Shown here in pieces: positions 20,014-31,454 of a DNA stretch of 64,000 bases (positions within the stretch are counted from its first letter, which is position 1; each line of letters starts with the position of its first letter). A model generated the notes under the pieces. It was not told where the DNA came from and searched no databases. It saw only the letters and a program-made list of their open reading frames with translations. This DNA comes from Hysterium pulicare CBS 123377 (lineage: Eukaryota; Ascomycota; Dothideomycetes; Hysteriales; Hysteriaceae): positions 1 to 64,000 of the forward strand of contig AJFK01000719.1 of the NCBI GenBank assembly GCA_000467715.1. The letters run 5' to 3'. Both the position numbers and the translations under genes were made by a program.

Positions 20014-23000
20014 TTAATCTGCTAAGGTGATATCATCCGCAGAGAATCCTGACTGTGAGTTGCTCCCAGCTATTCCGGCAATCTTCAATTTTCGATCTTG
20101 TTGTGACCGCATCTCCTACATTCTACTTAAGTTTTGAACTTGCTTTGAAAGGGCTTATACTTACTTTTTCAACTGTACGGTTGATCACATACCGCGTGAC
20201 AAGAACAGGCTGTCCTTGACCGAGTCGCAGAGCACGGGCGATAGCTTGATTCTCCACGCTAGGGTTCCACTGCGGCTCAACTATGAAGACTCGATTTGCA
20301 GATGTCAAGTTCAGACTACCAATGTTAGCATTCTCAACTAAATCGCATTACGAAATCGATATAACTTACCCAAAAGCACCCGTACCGGTTGTCATGATAA
20401 GAACAGGCAGACTCGAGTTGCTGGCAAACTCATCAAGAATCTTCTGTCGACGTTGAAGTGGACACTCCCCATCAATCCGTTCGAATGGTATGTTTGCCTT
20501 CTTCAAGTATATCTCAATAAGATTTAGAGTCCTAGTCCAACATGTGAATATAATGCTAGATGTAGGGTTAGCCTCTTTCTCACGTAGGGAAGAGGCGATA
20601 CAGAACTTACCTCTTTGTTGTCCACAGATTGTGTCTAACGTCAGATACTAGAGCTGCCATCTTGGAAGAGTGTCCTCGAGAGCGGAAATAGTCATCCGTC
20701 TCTCCTCTCTGGGAGTGGTCTCTCTGCTTTTCGGCTCTGGATGGCAAGCAAAGTGGGCATTGTGAAAGAATGCTACTATCTCTATCAGCAGCATGAGTGC
20801 TCTCCTCTATGCATTCCGAACAAAGGATATGTGCACAGCGTTCAGCATATTTCCGATTGACCGCGTTGGAGCCCAGGAATTGCATGGTTTGTCCGCACGA
20901 GGAACAGTTCGTCTCGCCGTTCCACCCAATTGAGGACGCTGTATCTTCTCTTTCGTCTAGAAGACTACGTTTGGCCCAAGAAAAATGATGCTGGAAGGTG
21001 CCGTGGTTACAGAGAATTCGTAATTGGAGCTGGGCTTGAAACATTCCAAACATGCTTTTACGGTCATACTCTCCAGCATTTTCACGAATAGCCCGGATCA
21101 TGATCTTCTTTGTTCGTTCATACTGTTCTCGCTCGGCCGTAGTGAATTCAATAAAACGTCTTCTGTCTTGCGTCTCGGGCAAGTGGAGTAAGTCCTTAGT
21201 GCGACGAATGCATAATGAATCGAGGAGAAGACACAGGCGTTCTATCGAACTCTTCCGACGCTCACCGCCCTCGTCGTAGGGTATTGCGATGTACCTTCGA
21301 AAGGTAGCGATATTCTCAAAAGGAGATGCCCGGATGAACGCGAACAACGCGCCAATGTCCTCGAGGCGATTTTGAATTGGCGTTCCGGTTAGACACCAAC
21401 GGTATCTCGCATTCAACTCGGAAACGGTGCGGTATAGGGTAGTGGATTGGCGTCGAATTATGTGGGCTTCGTCCAAGACTATGCGATACCAATTGATCTC
21501 ATTGAGAGGGTTGCGTTTGCTTGAAAAGTCCGCCGCTAGTGTATGGTAGGTAGTGATGACAATATCGGAATCCTCAAGCACGCCTACACTCGTTTCTCGA
21601 TGTTGTCCGTGATATTTGATAGTCTTCAGTGTCTCGCGGACCTCGAAATGGGATTCGATCTCTTTCAGCCACTCATGGATCATTAGAGCTGACGAAGCAA
21701 CGATCAAGGTCGCTCGCGACGGGTGTTTTGTTGCCACAATGCCATTTGAAGCAGATACGGAAGGCTTGGAAACCCAGTCATGAGCACTGTCCAGCGTCCT
21801 AAGAACATGCGATAGGATAGAAAGTGATTTCCCCATGCCCATCTCGTCAGCAAGGATACCACCACCTGTTTCAGTTGGCTCTGTTCGAAATCTTGCCTTG
21901 GTTATTACATGGCAAAACCATTTTTGCCCTTTTATGTCGATTGGCCGCCAAAGACGAAACCTCTCGGGAACTGGCCCACTTTCACGTTGCGCCAGAAAGT
22001 GCAAAGCTTCCTTTTGATGTGGAAGTAAGGTTGTCTTGAGCCGGTTGTCTGCTTCCAGCCTGGCCAAGTTCTGGCCTCTTTTAAGAGAAGCAAATACGTT
22101 TGACATAGTTGTCTGTAGTTGCTCTACTTTCTCGGCTTCCGAAGTAGGGGTGCCAGCTTCGTAGGGAGTAGGGTTGCTTGATGATGTTTGAACATCAGAT
22201 AGTTTGAGGAAATGTGGGTTATCGTAGACTGTTCCTGGCTTTTGATAATCAGGTCGCTGTAGGTAAACCTTGTGGGTTGAGAGATGCTGTCCCACTTCGT
22301 CATGCATATCCCGTGGTCCGTACACATTGATATTTACGCGCACAACGGCATCGCTGGCTTTAATCGCTCTGCCAATCGTATCTCGTAATGTCGATATATG
22401 AGCTAGAGCCTCGAAATATAATGACTGAGAGTCCAGTAGGTCTTCGAGAGCCTTCGTCAACTGCGTACTCAAAACCCCAAGTGGAGTCCCATCAGAAAAG
22501 CTTAACGAAACCTGATCGGTGATCTTGGAAATACCCAACACATAGTGGCCAGCAGCATAGCTTTCTTTTCCTTTGCTCAGCACATCATCAACCTGTGCCA
22601 TGTTTCCTGTCATCTTGACCGCTGCACGGTATATCTGAGTAACCTTTAGCTTTGCGCCCTAACACAACATCGTGATTTTCCTTAAAGTGCATCTTACCAT
22701 GCCGTAACATACACTGCTGCCATTTGGCCCGGTGAAGTCTTCACATAACGCATCTGGATCGCTTGAGTCGCTTGACTCTGGCGATTCGGAGGAAGCGGTT
22801 CCCAATGTGAGATCGTGAGCAGCCCAAGTTTCCATTTCCTCTTGCATATAGCATAAAGATGAGTCATTGAGTCCATCAATGACCGACAGCTTATGGCCAA
22901 CTCCATGATTGGAGTCTGAAACGAATAACTCGTCGAGCAGGCCTGTCCAAGATTGCTCTGGTAACACGGGGATATCACTGGAAGTGTCTTAGCAGTGCCG

Positions 23001-23114
23001 GAATAAAGTTCTATTCTCTAACGCATCATACCTGTTGGAATCCGCTGAGTATTCAAATCTCCGGTGGTCCTCGTCGTCGTCTGTACCATTAAGGAGACGC
23101 TTGATCGAGGCCAT
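20014..23114 (-). CDS. SNF2-family ATPase with internal RING finger (Rad5/Rad16/HLTF type), 6 exons
   Basis: This is a DNA-dependent ATPase with a probable ubiquitin-ligase RING, 941 residues. Exons are 23114-23032, 22977-22698, 22634-20611, 20555-20370, 20315-20165 and 20115-20014. The second junction could instead use an acceptor 24 bp upstream, also in frame. Motifs: [16 protein letters not shown]; Walker A in [14 protein letters not shown] (about 380-393); LDEAH (about 505); CLTGTPIQN; a RING-like CSSCGQ...CAHILCSEC...CPLC (about 697-748) placed inside the helicase as in Rad5/HLTF; then helicase-C with [32 protein letters not shown] and [21 protein letters not shown]. The tail ends [14 protein letters not shown]. 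Likely roles are post-replication repair or chromatin remodelling. It is divergent from the NACHT gene, with 382 bp between their start codons. Confidence 0.9.
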
Positions 23115-23496
23115 TTAGCACGGCTAGGTAAGCCAAGAATAGCTAGTTCTCATTCGGTCTAGCCCCCGCGTTGAGTACTTCGGTCCTGGACTGGTGAGAG
23201 AACTCGTCGTCCTCCATTAGCATCCAAATACTTCGCCTTAAGGACGGCATCTGTCGTGAACGCTTCATGTTGGAATTTGCCTTGCGCAACTTTCACGGTC
23301 CGTGCACAGTGGGCTGTCTGATGCATGTGGCGAAGCAGGCCAACGCGTAACGTTGCAAGCCACTCAGCTTCCACCTGACCCTCACCGGTCGGGCACAGCC
23401 TCTCATCACTCTGTGAACCATTCCTGCGCGCTGCGATGGCATATCTCCAACAATCAGCCGGCCTACCACCTCGCCTTCTTCAAATGAGCCGACGAG
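23115..23496. promoter_or_regulatory. bidirectional intergenic region
   Basis: These 382 bp separate the starts of the SNF2 gene (minus) and the NACHT gene (plus), so both promoters must lie here or overlap. No specific element was identified. Confidence 0.4.
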
Positions 23497-26400
23497 ATGT
23501 TGAGGCCATTTTCTTCTTCCGCAGCGGAAAAGGATGAATATCCTATTGATTATGGACTCTCGGTCGAACGAGATATCGAAAGTGCTTTCGATACCGCTCT
23601 ATCAAGATTCAGGAGCCGTTTGACAGACAAGGAGTCTCAAGATTTTGAGGTCACTACATTCGGCGATGTCCAGAAGATCATTGCTACTATTCAGACCGAG
23701 CATGAGAGTGTCAAATCGATGAGAAACATGAGGCGTCTCGCGGGCTTTCTGGAGGGCATGGATCAGTTTGGTAAAGTTGTAGACACATTTTTGAACGTTC
23801 ACCCATTCGTAGCCTTCGTCTGGGGCCCTGTGAAATTTCTTCTTCTGGTATGTTGTTTCCTGATTTGCTATTATACCTGGGAAACTATCTCTATAGCAGA
23901 AGTGTATAATTTGGAGAGATTCTGGGGAAGCTGGGCGCTCTTTGGCATCACATCTGAACTGAGAGACCCCAGCTCATTCTGTGGTGCAAGACGCCGAATA
24001 TTGACAGTACGACAGGCAGCCAAAAATCATACGGATTCTTTCGAAATACTATTAGATGCTTATCGACAAATTGGGGAACAACTTCCTCTTTTTCAGCAGT
24101 TCGAAACAACTTTCGAGGGAAATCCCGACATGAAAGAAGCCCTTGCGTTAATATACACCGATATCATCGAATTTCACATGCGAGCTATAAGGTTCTTCTC
24201 AGGCAAAGGTGACGTTCTTTCCCCGAGTACTTGTCCGTGTGAGTAGCACTAAATATGCCCGAGCAGCATGGGAAAAGGTCTTTCGATCTATGTGGAAGAA
24301 CTTTACTACACGCTTCAGCGGCATCCTCGAGAACCTTCGGCGCCACCGAGAATTAATCGAAAGCCGAGCGCAGCTACTTCATTTACAGGAATCCAAGGCA
24401 CACTTTCAGATATCCAAGGAACACTTTCAGGAATACTTGAACAACTTTCAAGAATACAGGCGCGACATGTTTAAGCTTAAGAAAGACTTGGATTCTCGGA
24501 TTGAAGAGGAGAGTCAAAAAAAATACGTCGAAGTCATTGAATGGCTGTCTGACGTGCAGAATGGCAATGACCATGATTCATTTTGTAACATTAGGAAAGA
24601 ATATCCTACGACAGGCCAGTGGATTCTGAGGCATGAGCATATTCCGACTTGGAAAGAGGCTGATCCCCCAGTCTCTTCAGTATTATGGCTGAATGGTATT
24701 CCAGGTGCAGGTACGTTCCTGTTCAGTGGCTCCTCGTCATACACACTTCTCGTCATACACAACCGCTGGCTAACACCCTTCAGGCAAGACGATCCTTGCA
24801 TCAGTTATCATAGAGGACTGTAAGAAAGATGTATCCGCATTAACAAGCTATTTCTATTGTAGCTATGTCGCCCCCAAAAATACTGCCGTTGCCATATTCA
24901 AAGGCCTACTGAGCCAACTTGTAGCTCAGCATCGCGAACTTGTTCCATACTGCCACGATAAGTTTTTGACAAGTGGAGAACTTGCACTTAATTCGGCGAA
25001 CCTTGCTAGACAACTATTGGAAGTATTTTGTTTGATGATCCCAAAGCAATTTATCATCATTGATGGGCTCGATGAATGCGAAATCCCAGAGCGAAGAGAA
25101 GTCATTGGCTTCATCATGTCGATGGTGGCTCAATGCGATGAACAAAAACCAGGGAAACTTCGTGTCTTATTTGTCAGTCAGGAATACGCAGATATCAAGA
25201 ACTCTCTTACCACTGATAAATTGAGTGCAAAAGTGGTAAAGCTAGGTCCAATAGACAATCTGGACGATATCAAGGAGTATGTGAACACATGGGGCGATAA
25301 AATCCAGAGCCACTTCGGACTTGAGGATGATCAAGTCGACTTCATTAAGCGTTTAACTTGCATGAGGGCTCAAGGTATTTGTTCGAAGTTTAATATAGTA
25401 GAATTGGGCTAACCTGGGCGTCAGGAATGTTTCTTTACGCTAAACTAGTTATGCCAAATCTTCATTCTCAACCTAATCGAGATTCGCTCTTCGCAGAAAT
25501 ACAGTCAAAATTCCCAGAAGACCTGAACGAAGCGTACGTTCTTCGCCTTTTTTTCAATACTTTCTCCTTATTATACCCTTATTTACATTGCCCGGGAAGG
25601 TAGGAAGTCGTGAGAAGTTTCAGAGCGCCTCGTCGTTTGATGGCAATGGCGGATGGAAATCTAGGAGCGCATTTTTCATGCATGAGACTAATCTTTCAAT
25701 AGTTACGAAAGAATAATGACTCGCATCGAGCGAAACACGAGACGGAATCAGTGGATAATAGTACGCAAGCTTCTGGGCTGGATGGTCTGTGCCCTGAGAC
25801 CTCTTAAATGGATTGAAATACAGATAGCAACTTCCATTGATCCGCAAAAAGGAACCATCAATTTCAACGAAAAAAGACTGCGAGAGCACATACATGACAT
25901 TTGCGGGTCTCTGGTGCAGATTCTCCCAGGAGATAGAGTTGAATTGGTTCACCACACGGCAAAGCTGTAAGTCGTAATCCTGAATCCGATAAGACATTTC
26001 TGATTAGCCTCTCCAAGATATATCGCGAGCTCAAAGTACAAGCACATACGGATATCAAACGTAGAATGCGGTCTGGCGGCTTTGTGCTTACAATACCTTT
26101 CCTTCGATTGTTTTGACATTAATGTAGACGATGAAGACCTTAACGGATACATGTATCAGGGTCATTTCGCCTTCCAAGACTACGCGGTCGCTAAATGGTT
26201 TCACCATTTTCGTGCAATGTTGAATGGAGGACACGATTTATTTCGGCAGCCAGATGGAGATCTACACCAGGACCCTGATCAAGACTTAGATACTGAAATG
26301 GCTTTGGAGGATATTGATCAGGCGCTCCTGGAGTTCACTGAGAGATATGGAGAAGAACTGTCACAAGAGACACCGGCCGATGGAGCATGGGAACAATGCA

Positions 26401-27026
26401 AAGCATTCCAGGGTTCCGACCTCTATGACCGGGTCCTGAAAGTCTGGAGTCACATCGTCCAGCATCAACAAAAAAGCTTTATTGCGAAAAACGACGTCAG
26501 CATCAAATCCCTCGGCGAAGCGCTCGGTCGCAATCGAAAACTTCTGGAAGAACTGAACACAACAGATATGACGAAAGGAATTCTCGAATTCTACGGCGAA
26601 AAGAGATTTAAGTGCACAAAGATCAACTGCCATTACTTCCACGAGGGGTTCAAAGACGGCAAGGACCGCGATAAACACGTGGCCAAGCACGACCGGCCTT
26701 TCCAATGTACGTCCTCGGACTGCTTTGGGGCCGACTGCGGCTTTGCAAACAATAAAGAGTTAGAGAGACATATGCGAACGGTCCATCCTAACCTCGAAGA
26801 GCAAGCAGAAACCTTCGCGGCATCTATCGCACCCGTTATTAAATCCAATTGGCCATGTCCTAGATGCGGCAAATATTTCACTCGTAATTTCCATTTGAAG
26901 AATCATATCAAGAGTCATGATGGCGAGCGTCCGCATGCTTGTCCGGAGTGTGGAAGGGCATTCACGCGGTTGAATGATATGAAGAGGCATCAAAAGATTC
27001 ACGACAGAAAGAAAGGGATGAGATGA
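23497..27026 (+). CDS. NLR-like protein: DUF7708 - coiled coil - NACHT NTPase - C2H2 zinc fingers, 7 exons
   Basis: This is a STAND-class P-loop NTPase of 986 residues. Exons are 23497-23847, 24016-24208, 24267-24710, 24784-25374, 25425-25533, 25703-25966 and 26018-27026; the total closes in phase. The N-terminal 180 residues match the DUF7708 type (FLNVHPFVAFVWGPVKFLL, DSFEILLDAYRQIGEQLPLF). A coiled coil with three 7-residue repeats follows. The NACHT P-loop GIPGAGKT (about 326-333) spans an intron; Walker B is FIIIDGLDEC (about 419). A winged-helix-like region follows (LGWMVCALRPLKWIEI, LVHHTAKLYIAS). The C-terminus (about 849-980) has two atypical and two canonical C2H2 fingers with the linker HDGERPH. 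There are no ankyrin, WD or TPR repeats: zinc fingers occupy the usual sensor position. The role in heterokaryon incompatibility or defence is inferred from the family. Confidence 0.9.
24395..24457 (+). repeat. three 21-bp repeats encoding a heptad coiled coil
   Basis: Three consecutive 21-bp units inside the NACHT gene encode KAHFQIS, KEHFQEY and LNNFQEY. Each shares the CACTTTCAG-like core. Confidence 0.8.
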
Positions 27027-27522
27027 ATGTAGGGCTTCAGTTGACCACATTAGTCTTCCTGCTTTAAGTTGTCGAGTACTTATTCCCTACCTTTACTCCT
27101 GCTTTAACTCTTCTTTGAGCGGCACTTCAGAGTACTCAATTCAGCTATAGGAGCTGTTCAAGAATGATATAAGAATCGTGAATAGAGCGCGTCGTGTCTG
27201 ACCGATAGGATGACGATTCCATCAAGCTTCTGTACAGTGCCAGATCACCCACGCAGCATGGCTAGTTGCGAGACACTACACCGTGTCCTTTGTAAAACCG
27301 TGTACTTTTCCATAATACACCGACCCAGGTAGAGGGGATGTTGCTCCGGTCACGTGCCGACGCGGATACCGCGACCCTGTGAGCTCGGACGAATTTCCCT
27401 ATACGAGCTCCCCTTGACTCGCAATTAAATACGCCACAACGTTCACTACTGAAAGTCCACTACTTATCCGCTCGCTCGGCGCTTTGAATCTTCATCCAAC
27501 CTCCCTCCATCTTCTCGACAGC
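27027..27522. other. intergenic, probable promoter of the GPI protein gene
   Basis: No gene is seen. A TTAAATA sequence near 27424 is a possible TATA-like element for the plus-strand gene starting at 27523, and a CT-rich stretch precedes the start. Confidence 0.4.
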
Positions 27523-28182
27523 ATGTTGTCCCTACCTGTCACGTCCCTCTTCTTCGGGCTCATCGCCAGCGCCTTCGCGCAATCCACCACAACAACCTCC
27601 TTCTTCCTCGTAGACGCGGATACACAAACCCTCGTCGCCTCCGTCATCAGCGCCGACGCAACAGCCACGACGTTCGAGCTCACCTGCCCCTCCGACGTCG
27701 ACCAGAACAACTGCGGCTTCCGACCTGCCGTCACTATCGTCGAAGGCAATCATGGTGCCATGTGGCAAGCCTACATCACCGAACCGACCGAACAATTCAC
27801 AAATTCCGTCAGCTGCAGTGTGGGAGGTACAACGACGGCGAGCTGTGTCGAGAGTGCGGGCGGCTCGCAGGCGAATTTCCCCGGCATTAGTACGGAGATC
27901 TTCAATAGTACTGATGTGTCGAGTATGTTCTTGCCGGTAACCATCACAGCTGGGTTGGAGAAGTTGAGTGCTGCGAGTGCGAGTGCGAGTGTCACCAGTG
28001 GTGGTGTGTCATCGGCTGCTAAGACGGGGTCTGCGACGGGATCGGCGAGTACGGGATCCAAGGCGAGCGCTGTGGGGAGTGCTACGCCTACTGCCAGTGG
28101 AAGCGCTGGTACTCGTAGTATTGGTGACCTCTATGGCGGGTTGGCGGTCTTTGGGGCTGTTGCTGGGTTGTTGTTGGTCTAG
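27523..28182 (+). CDS. GPI-anchored cell-wall type protein
   Basis: This is a single-exon gene of 219 residues. The start is the ATG of MLSLPVTSLFFGLIASAFAQ, a clear signal peptide with probable cleavage after AFA-Q. The mature part begins with a Thr-rich stretch and then a beta-type domain with four cysteines (LTCPSDVDQNNCGF; VSCSVGG; SCVESAGG). Residues about 150-200 are a Ser/Ala/Gly/Thr-rich linker suited to O-glycosylation. The C-terminus is hydrophobic (LYGGLAVFGAVAGLLLV) after a small-residue site (SGSAGT), the usual GPI-attachment signal. It is presumably a surface protein of unknown function. Confidence 0.85.
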   Translation: MLSLPVTSLFFGLIASAFAQSTTTTSFFLVDADTQTLVASVISADATATTFELTCPSDVDQNNCGFRPAVTIVEGNHGAMWQAYITEPTEQFTNSVSCSVGGTTTASCVESAGGSQANFPGISTEIFNSTDVSSMFLPVTITAGLEKLSAASASASVTSGGVSSAAKTGSATGSASTGSKASAVGSATPTASGSAGTRSIGDLYGGLAVFGAVAGLLLV

Positions 28183-29401
28183 ATGGGAAGATCCGACATT
28201 TGGTGGGTTGAAAAACTACCTTCTACCTGTACCTATATCATTTGATGTACATTACCAGAAGTTCACTTGATCAGCACATCTTGGGTATAACTGGCGCTTC
28301 ATTTGGTTGAAGGTGTTGAGACGGATGGCACACGTTGACGCTCAACATTCGCCCAGTTTTATCTGATCCAGCTGGATGTCTCAAGTGTCACACGAATGAC
28401 TCAGCACGAGAGCTCATTCGATTTTGAAATGTACCAAATTTAATGGCAGATACAACGTCTTCCAGCTCTCCATTCAAACTATAGAAAGGTCATAATATCA
28501 ATCAAGCAACTGTGCGTGGTTACGAAGATGTCACTGAGGAAGTGATTCGGAATAACGATGCGTTCGTGTTTTCTAAGTTGCTCAACACATCCAACTCCCG
28601 TCCGAGTTCTACCGATGGTGTAGTCGTTCTGGAAGATCCGATCATTGTCACGGAGAGATTTACTGGAGATCTACTCTGGTTCATGCTCTGCCGTCACGGA
28701 TTGCTGAGAATGGGGACCTTCTATTACGCGTGGAACCTAATGTTGCTGTCTTGGGCTTTAGTAGGTATGGTGGTGAAGGGAGCACTATGCGCACGAAGGA
28801 GTTAATCTGAAGACGGGCGTTGTAGAAAAGCCGGAGTTTTCGGAGGACATTTTGAAGCTTGTAACAGCCAAGTATTGGGAGGATAGAGTTGTGGCTGCTG
28901 TAGAAAACAATTATTAACGTCTGTATGAGTTTATAAATGGAGCGCTCGGAGCACCAAAAGTAATGGTTCCTTTGCACGGGAGGCGGCATGATACAAATTT
29001 ATTTTTGGCGTTTGTCGATCGTAGCTAGCTCTATTTAGAGGAAAGCGTCCGGGTGAGGTTTGGGGGCCGTGCAACGAAGGAAGAATAGGCAGCGAGTCAC
29101 AAGCCTGCCTCGGAGCAATGCCACGATCGCTCAGATGAGGCCCCCAAACTTGAGACGTCCCCAAGCAACACCAACCGCAAGGGCCCGAATACCGTCTGTT
29201 CATTGGCTTTATCTGGGTTAAATGTCTCCACTTACATCAGCTGGGGGCCTGTTAGGCCGCTTCAGCCTTGTCATCTCTTATACTGTCTCCCAACCTCCAA
29301 CCTACTTTATGAACCTTTCTTCTCACTTGTAGCCATCGGCACAGCAGGGAAGGACGTCGCCATAGCAGAAAGGCATCCCGAATCTTAGTCTCGAGTCTAA
29401 T
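28183..29401. other. intergenic, possible gene remnant
   Basis: A plus-strand frame at about 28512-28805 begins without an ATG (RGYEDVTEEVIRNNDAFVFS...). It reads like a piece of a helical protein but matches nothing I know and may be a relic. Nothing else is visible. Confidence 0.3.
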
Positions 29402-31370
29402 ATGGGCTACACTCCTGTAGCATCGAACGTCCAGGGAGAAGGACTGGATCCGGATTCTTATGCCTCGTATAGAAGCGAATCGCATGCTTCACGAGGCTCC
29501 GACAGCGGCCCCAAAGAAAAGGACTTTGTGAAGGATTGGCCTGTGGAAGCACAACAGATATCAAGACTTACGCCCGTCAGGGTGCTTTTTATCATTGGTG
29601 ATGCTATACTGGCTTCCGCACCATTGATGTTCATCGGTAAGCCTTCGTTGTCCAAGTGAGAATTCATCGAAGAATGCTAATTTATGCTTCAGTCCTTGCC
29701 TTCATCGCTGCACATTTGGACAAGAAGCCTGTCTCGGACTATGGTAACCGTCTTGAGCATGTTCTACTTCTCGCCCCAACTATCTTCCCTATCATCTTTG
29801 CCGCCCTGATGGGACGATGCTTCAAGCATATCGGATTATGGCGTGCTGAACGCGGTATTACCCTAGGTGTAAGTTGGCTTCCATCATTCACGAATATCAA
29901 GCTCACTTAAAGCTATAGAGATTAGAGCAGCTGATCGGCTGCACGTCGCTCTTCTCAGCTCTGGAGCGCTTGCTTGCTCTCCGCGCTTTCAGTATGCTCG
30001 GAGTCTTGATGACCATGGTCTGGCTTCTATCCCCATTGGGCGGTCAATCCGCGCTTCGATTACTTGATGTGGAACCTCAGACAATCCAATTCAACGGAAC
30101 GTTCAACTACATGAACCCGGATGCCTATCAAGATTCAATGATGGATGGATCTAGTGATATCAACAGTGGTCGAGCCACATTCACATCAATCTATCTGGCT
30201 GCGCTACTTAGCTCCACAAAGTATCAGAATACACCAATGGATCTTTGGGGAAACGTGAAGATGCCATCCTACAAAGCACTCTCAGACCCAGCCAGTTCAG
30301 AAGGCTGGAAATCCGTCAATTACACCCAAAACGTCACCTACGCCTCTCTAATCGGCATCCCGGTCGCAAACCTCGAGAATAAAGGCAAAAGCTCGTATAC
30401 CTTAAAATCTCGCTACTTCGAGGTCGACTGCTTGAGCAATGAGCTCGTCAGCCCAGACATCTTCGGAAACCAGACGTCAACCATGAAATTCAACTACACC
30501 TATGGCGGCTGCAAAGCTTGGCCTTGTCCCTTCGAGCTCCTCAGTTTGGATGAAAACTACAACGTCACAAAAGCCGAGTGTTCGCTCTCTTATCAGTACT
30601 TCGAAGCGGCCGTCAGTTGCGACAAACTTAATTGCCAGACAAACCGCCTCCGCAATCTTACCGATGACCTCAGCAGCGGCGACCTTGCCTACCTTCGCGG
30701 GAACTACGTCTACGATTCGATGGTCGCGCTCCCGTCGGTGGACCAGTACAATGTCGGATCCGCTTCTGCTCGTGGCAGTTCAAACAGCGAGAAATGGATG
30801 TATGACCCTTCGGACTTTATCGGAGCGACATTTACCAATGTGGATCTATGGAAGCTACCAGCAGATGTCCTCGCTCAACGCCTGGAAATTGTCTTTAACA
30901 CTTTCTGGCAGTCCACATATGCGACCACAGCGCTTGGGGGAAATCTTCCCAAGAATCTAACGAAGCTACAAAGAGATGATCTCTACCCCCATCTCACCTT
31001 CAACGCGACGGCTGCGAAAATCACAAGACCATCGAAAGATGTGTATAAAACGGATTGGAAATGGTTTTCCGTTCTCCTCGTCTCATCAATCATCCTTCAG
31101 ATCGCGGCGTATACGGCAATGCTGCTCAAATATATCACCCTTGCGCCGGATATCCTAGGATACGTCTCTTCACTTACGCTGCTGAATCCTTATATCCCTG
31201 TGCCGACTGGAGGCACAACGTTACATGGATTAGAACGCGCAGCGTTGTTACACGATATGAAGATTAGGATTGGTGACGTGTGTGGGAGTGAGCCTGTCGG
31301 CGCTATTGCGGTAGCAAAAGCTGATACAGGGAGGGTGGCGAGGTTGGATCGGAGGAGATGGTATATATAA
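29402..31370 (+). CDS. multi-pass membrane protein of unknown function, 3 exons
   Basis: This protein has 620 residues. Exons are 29402-29636, 29693-29868 and 29919-31370; introns are 56 and 50 bp, phase-consistent, with a CTAAT branch-like site in the first. The N-terminus is a charged cytosolic segment (SESHASRGSDSGPKEK), followed by membrane helices (VRVLFIIGDAILASAPLMFI; VLLLAPTIFPIIFAALMG; FSMLGVLMTMVWLLSPLGG). A large extracellular domain follows with several NxT/S sites and cysteines (VDCLSNEL, GCKAWPCPF, CDKLNCQTN). A final helix is WFSVLLVSSIILQIAAYTAML. This layout is common in uncharacterised Pezizomycotina membrane proteins. Its stop lies 84 bp from the convergent SSU1 stop. Confidence 0.85.
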
Positions 31371-31454
31371 AGACCCCCGCCCTACGAAGTTGTGGAATGC
31401 ATGATTTTTTAGCGATATGGCATTATACGAGTTTCATTTTCTCCCAATTTTTAG

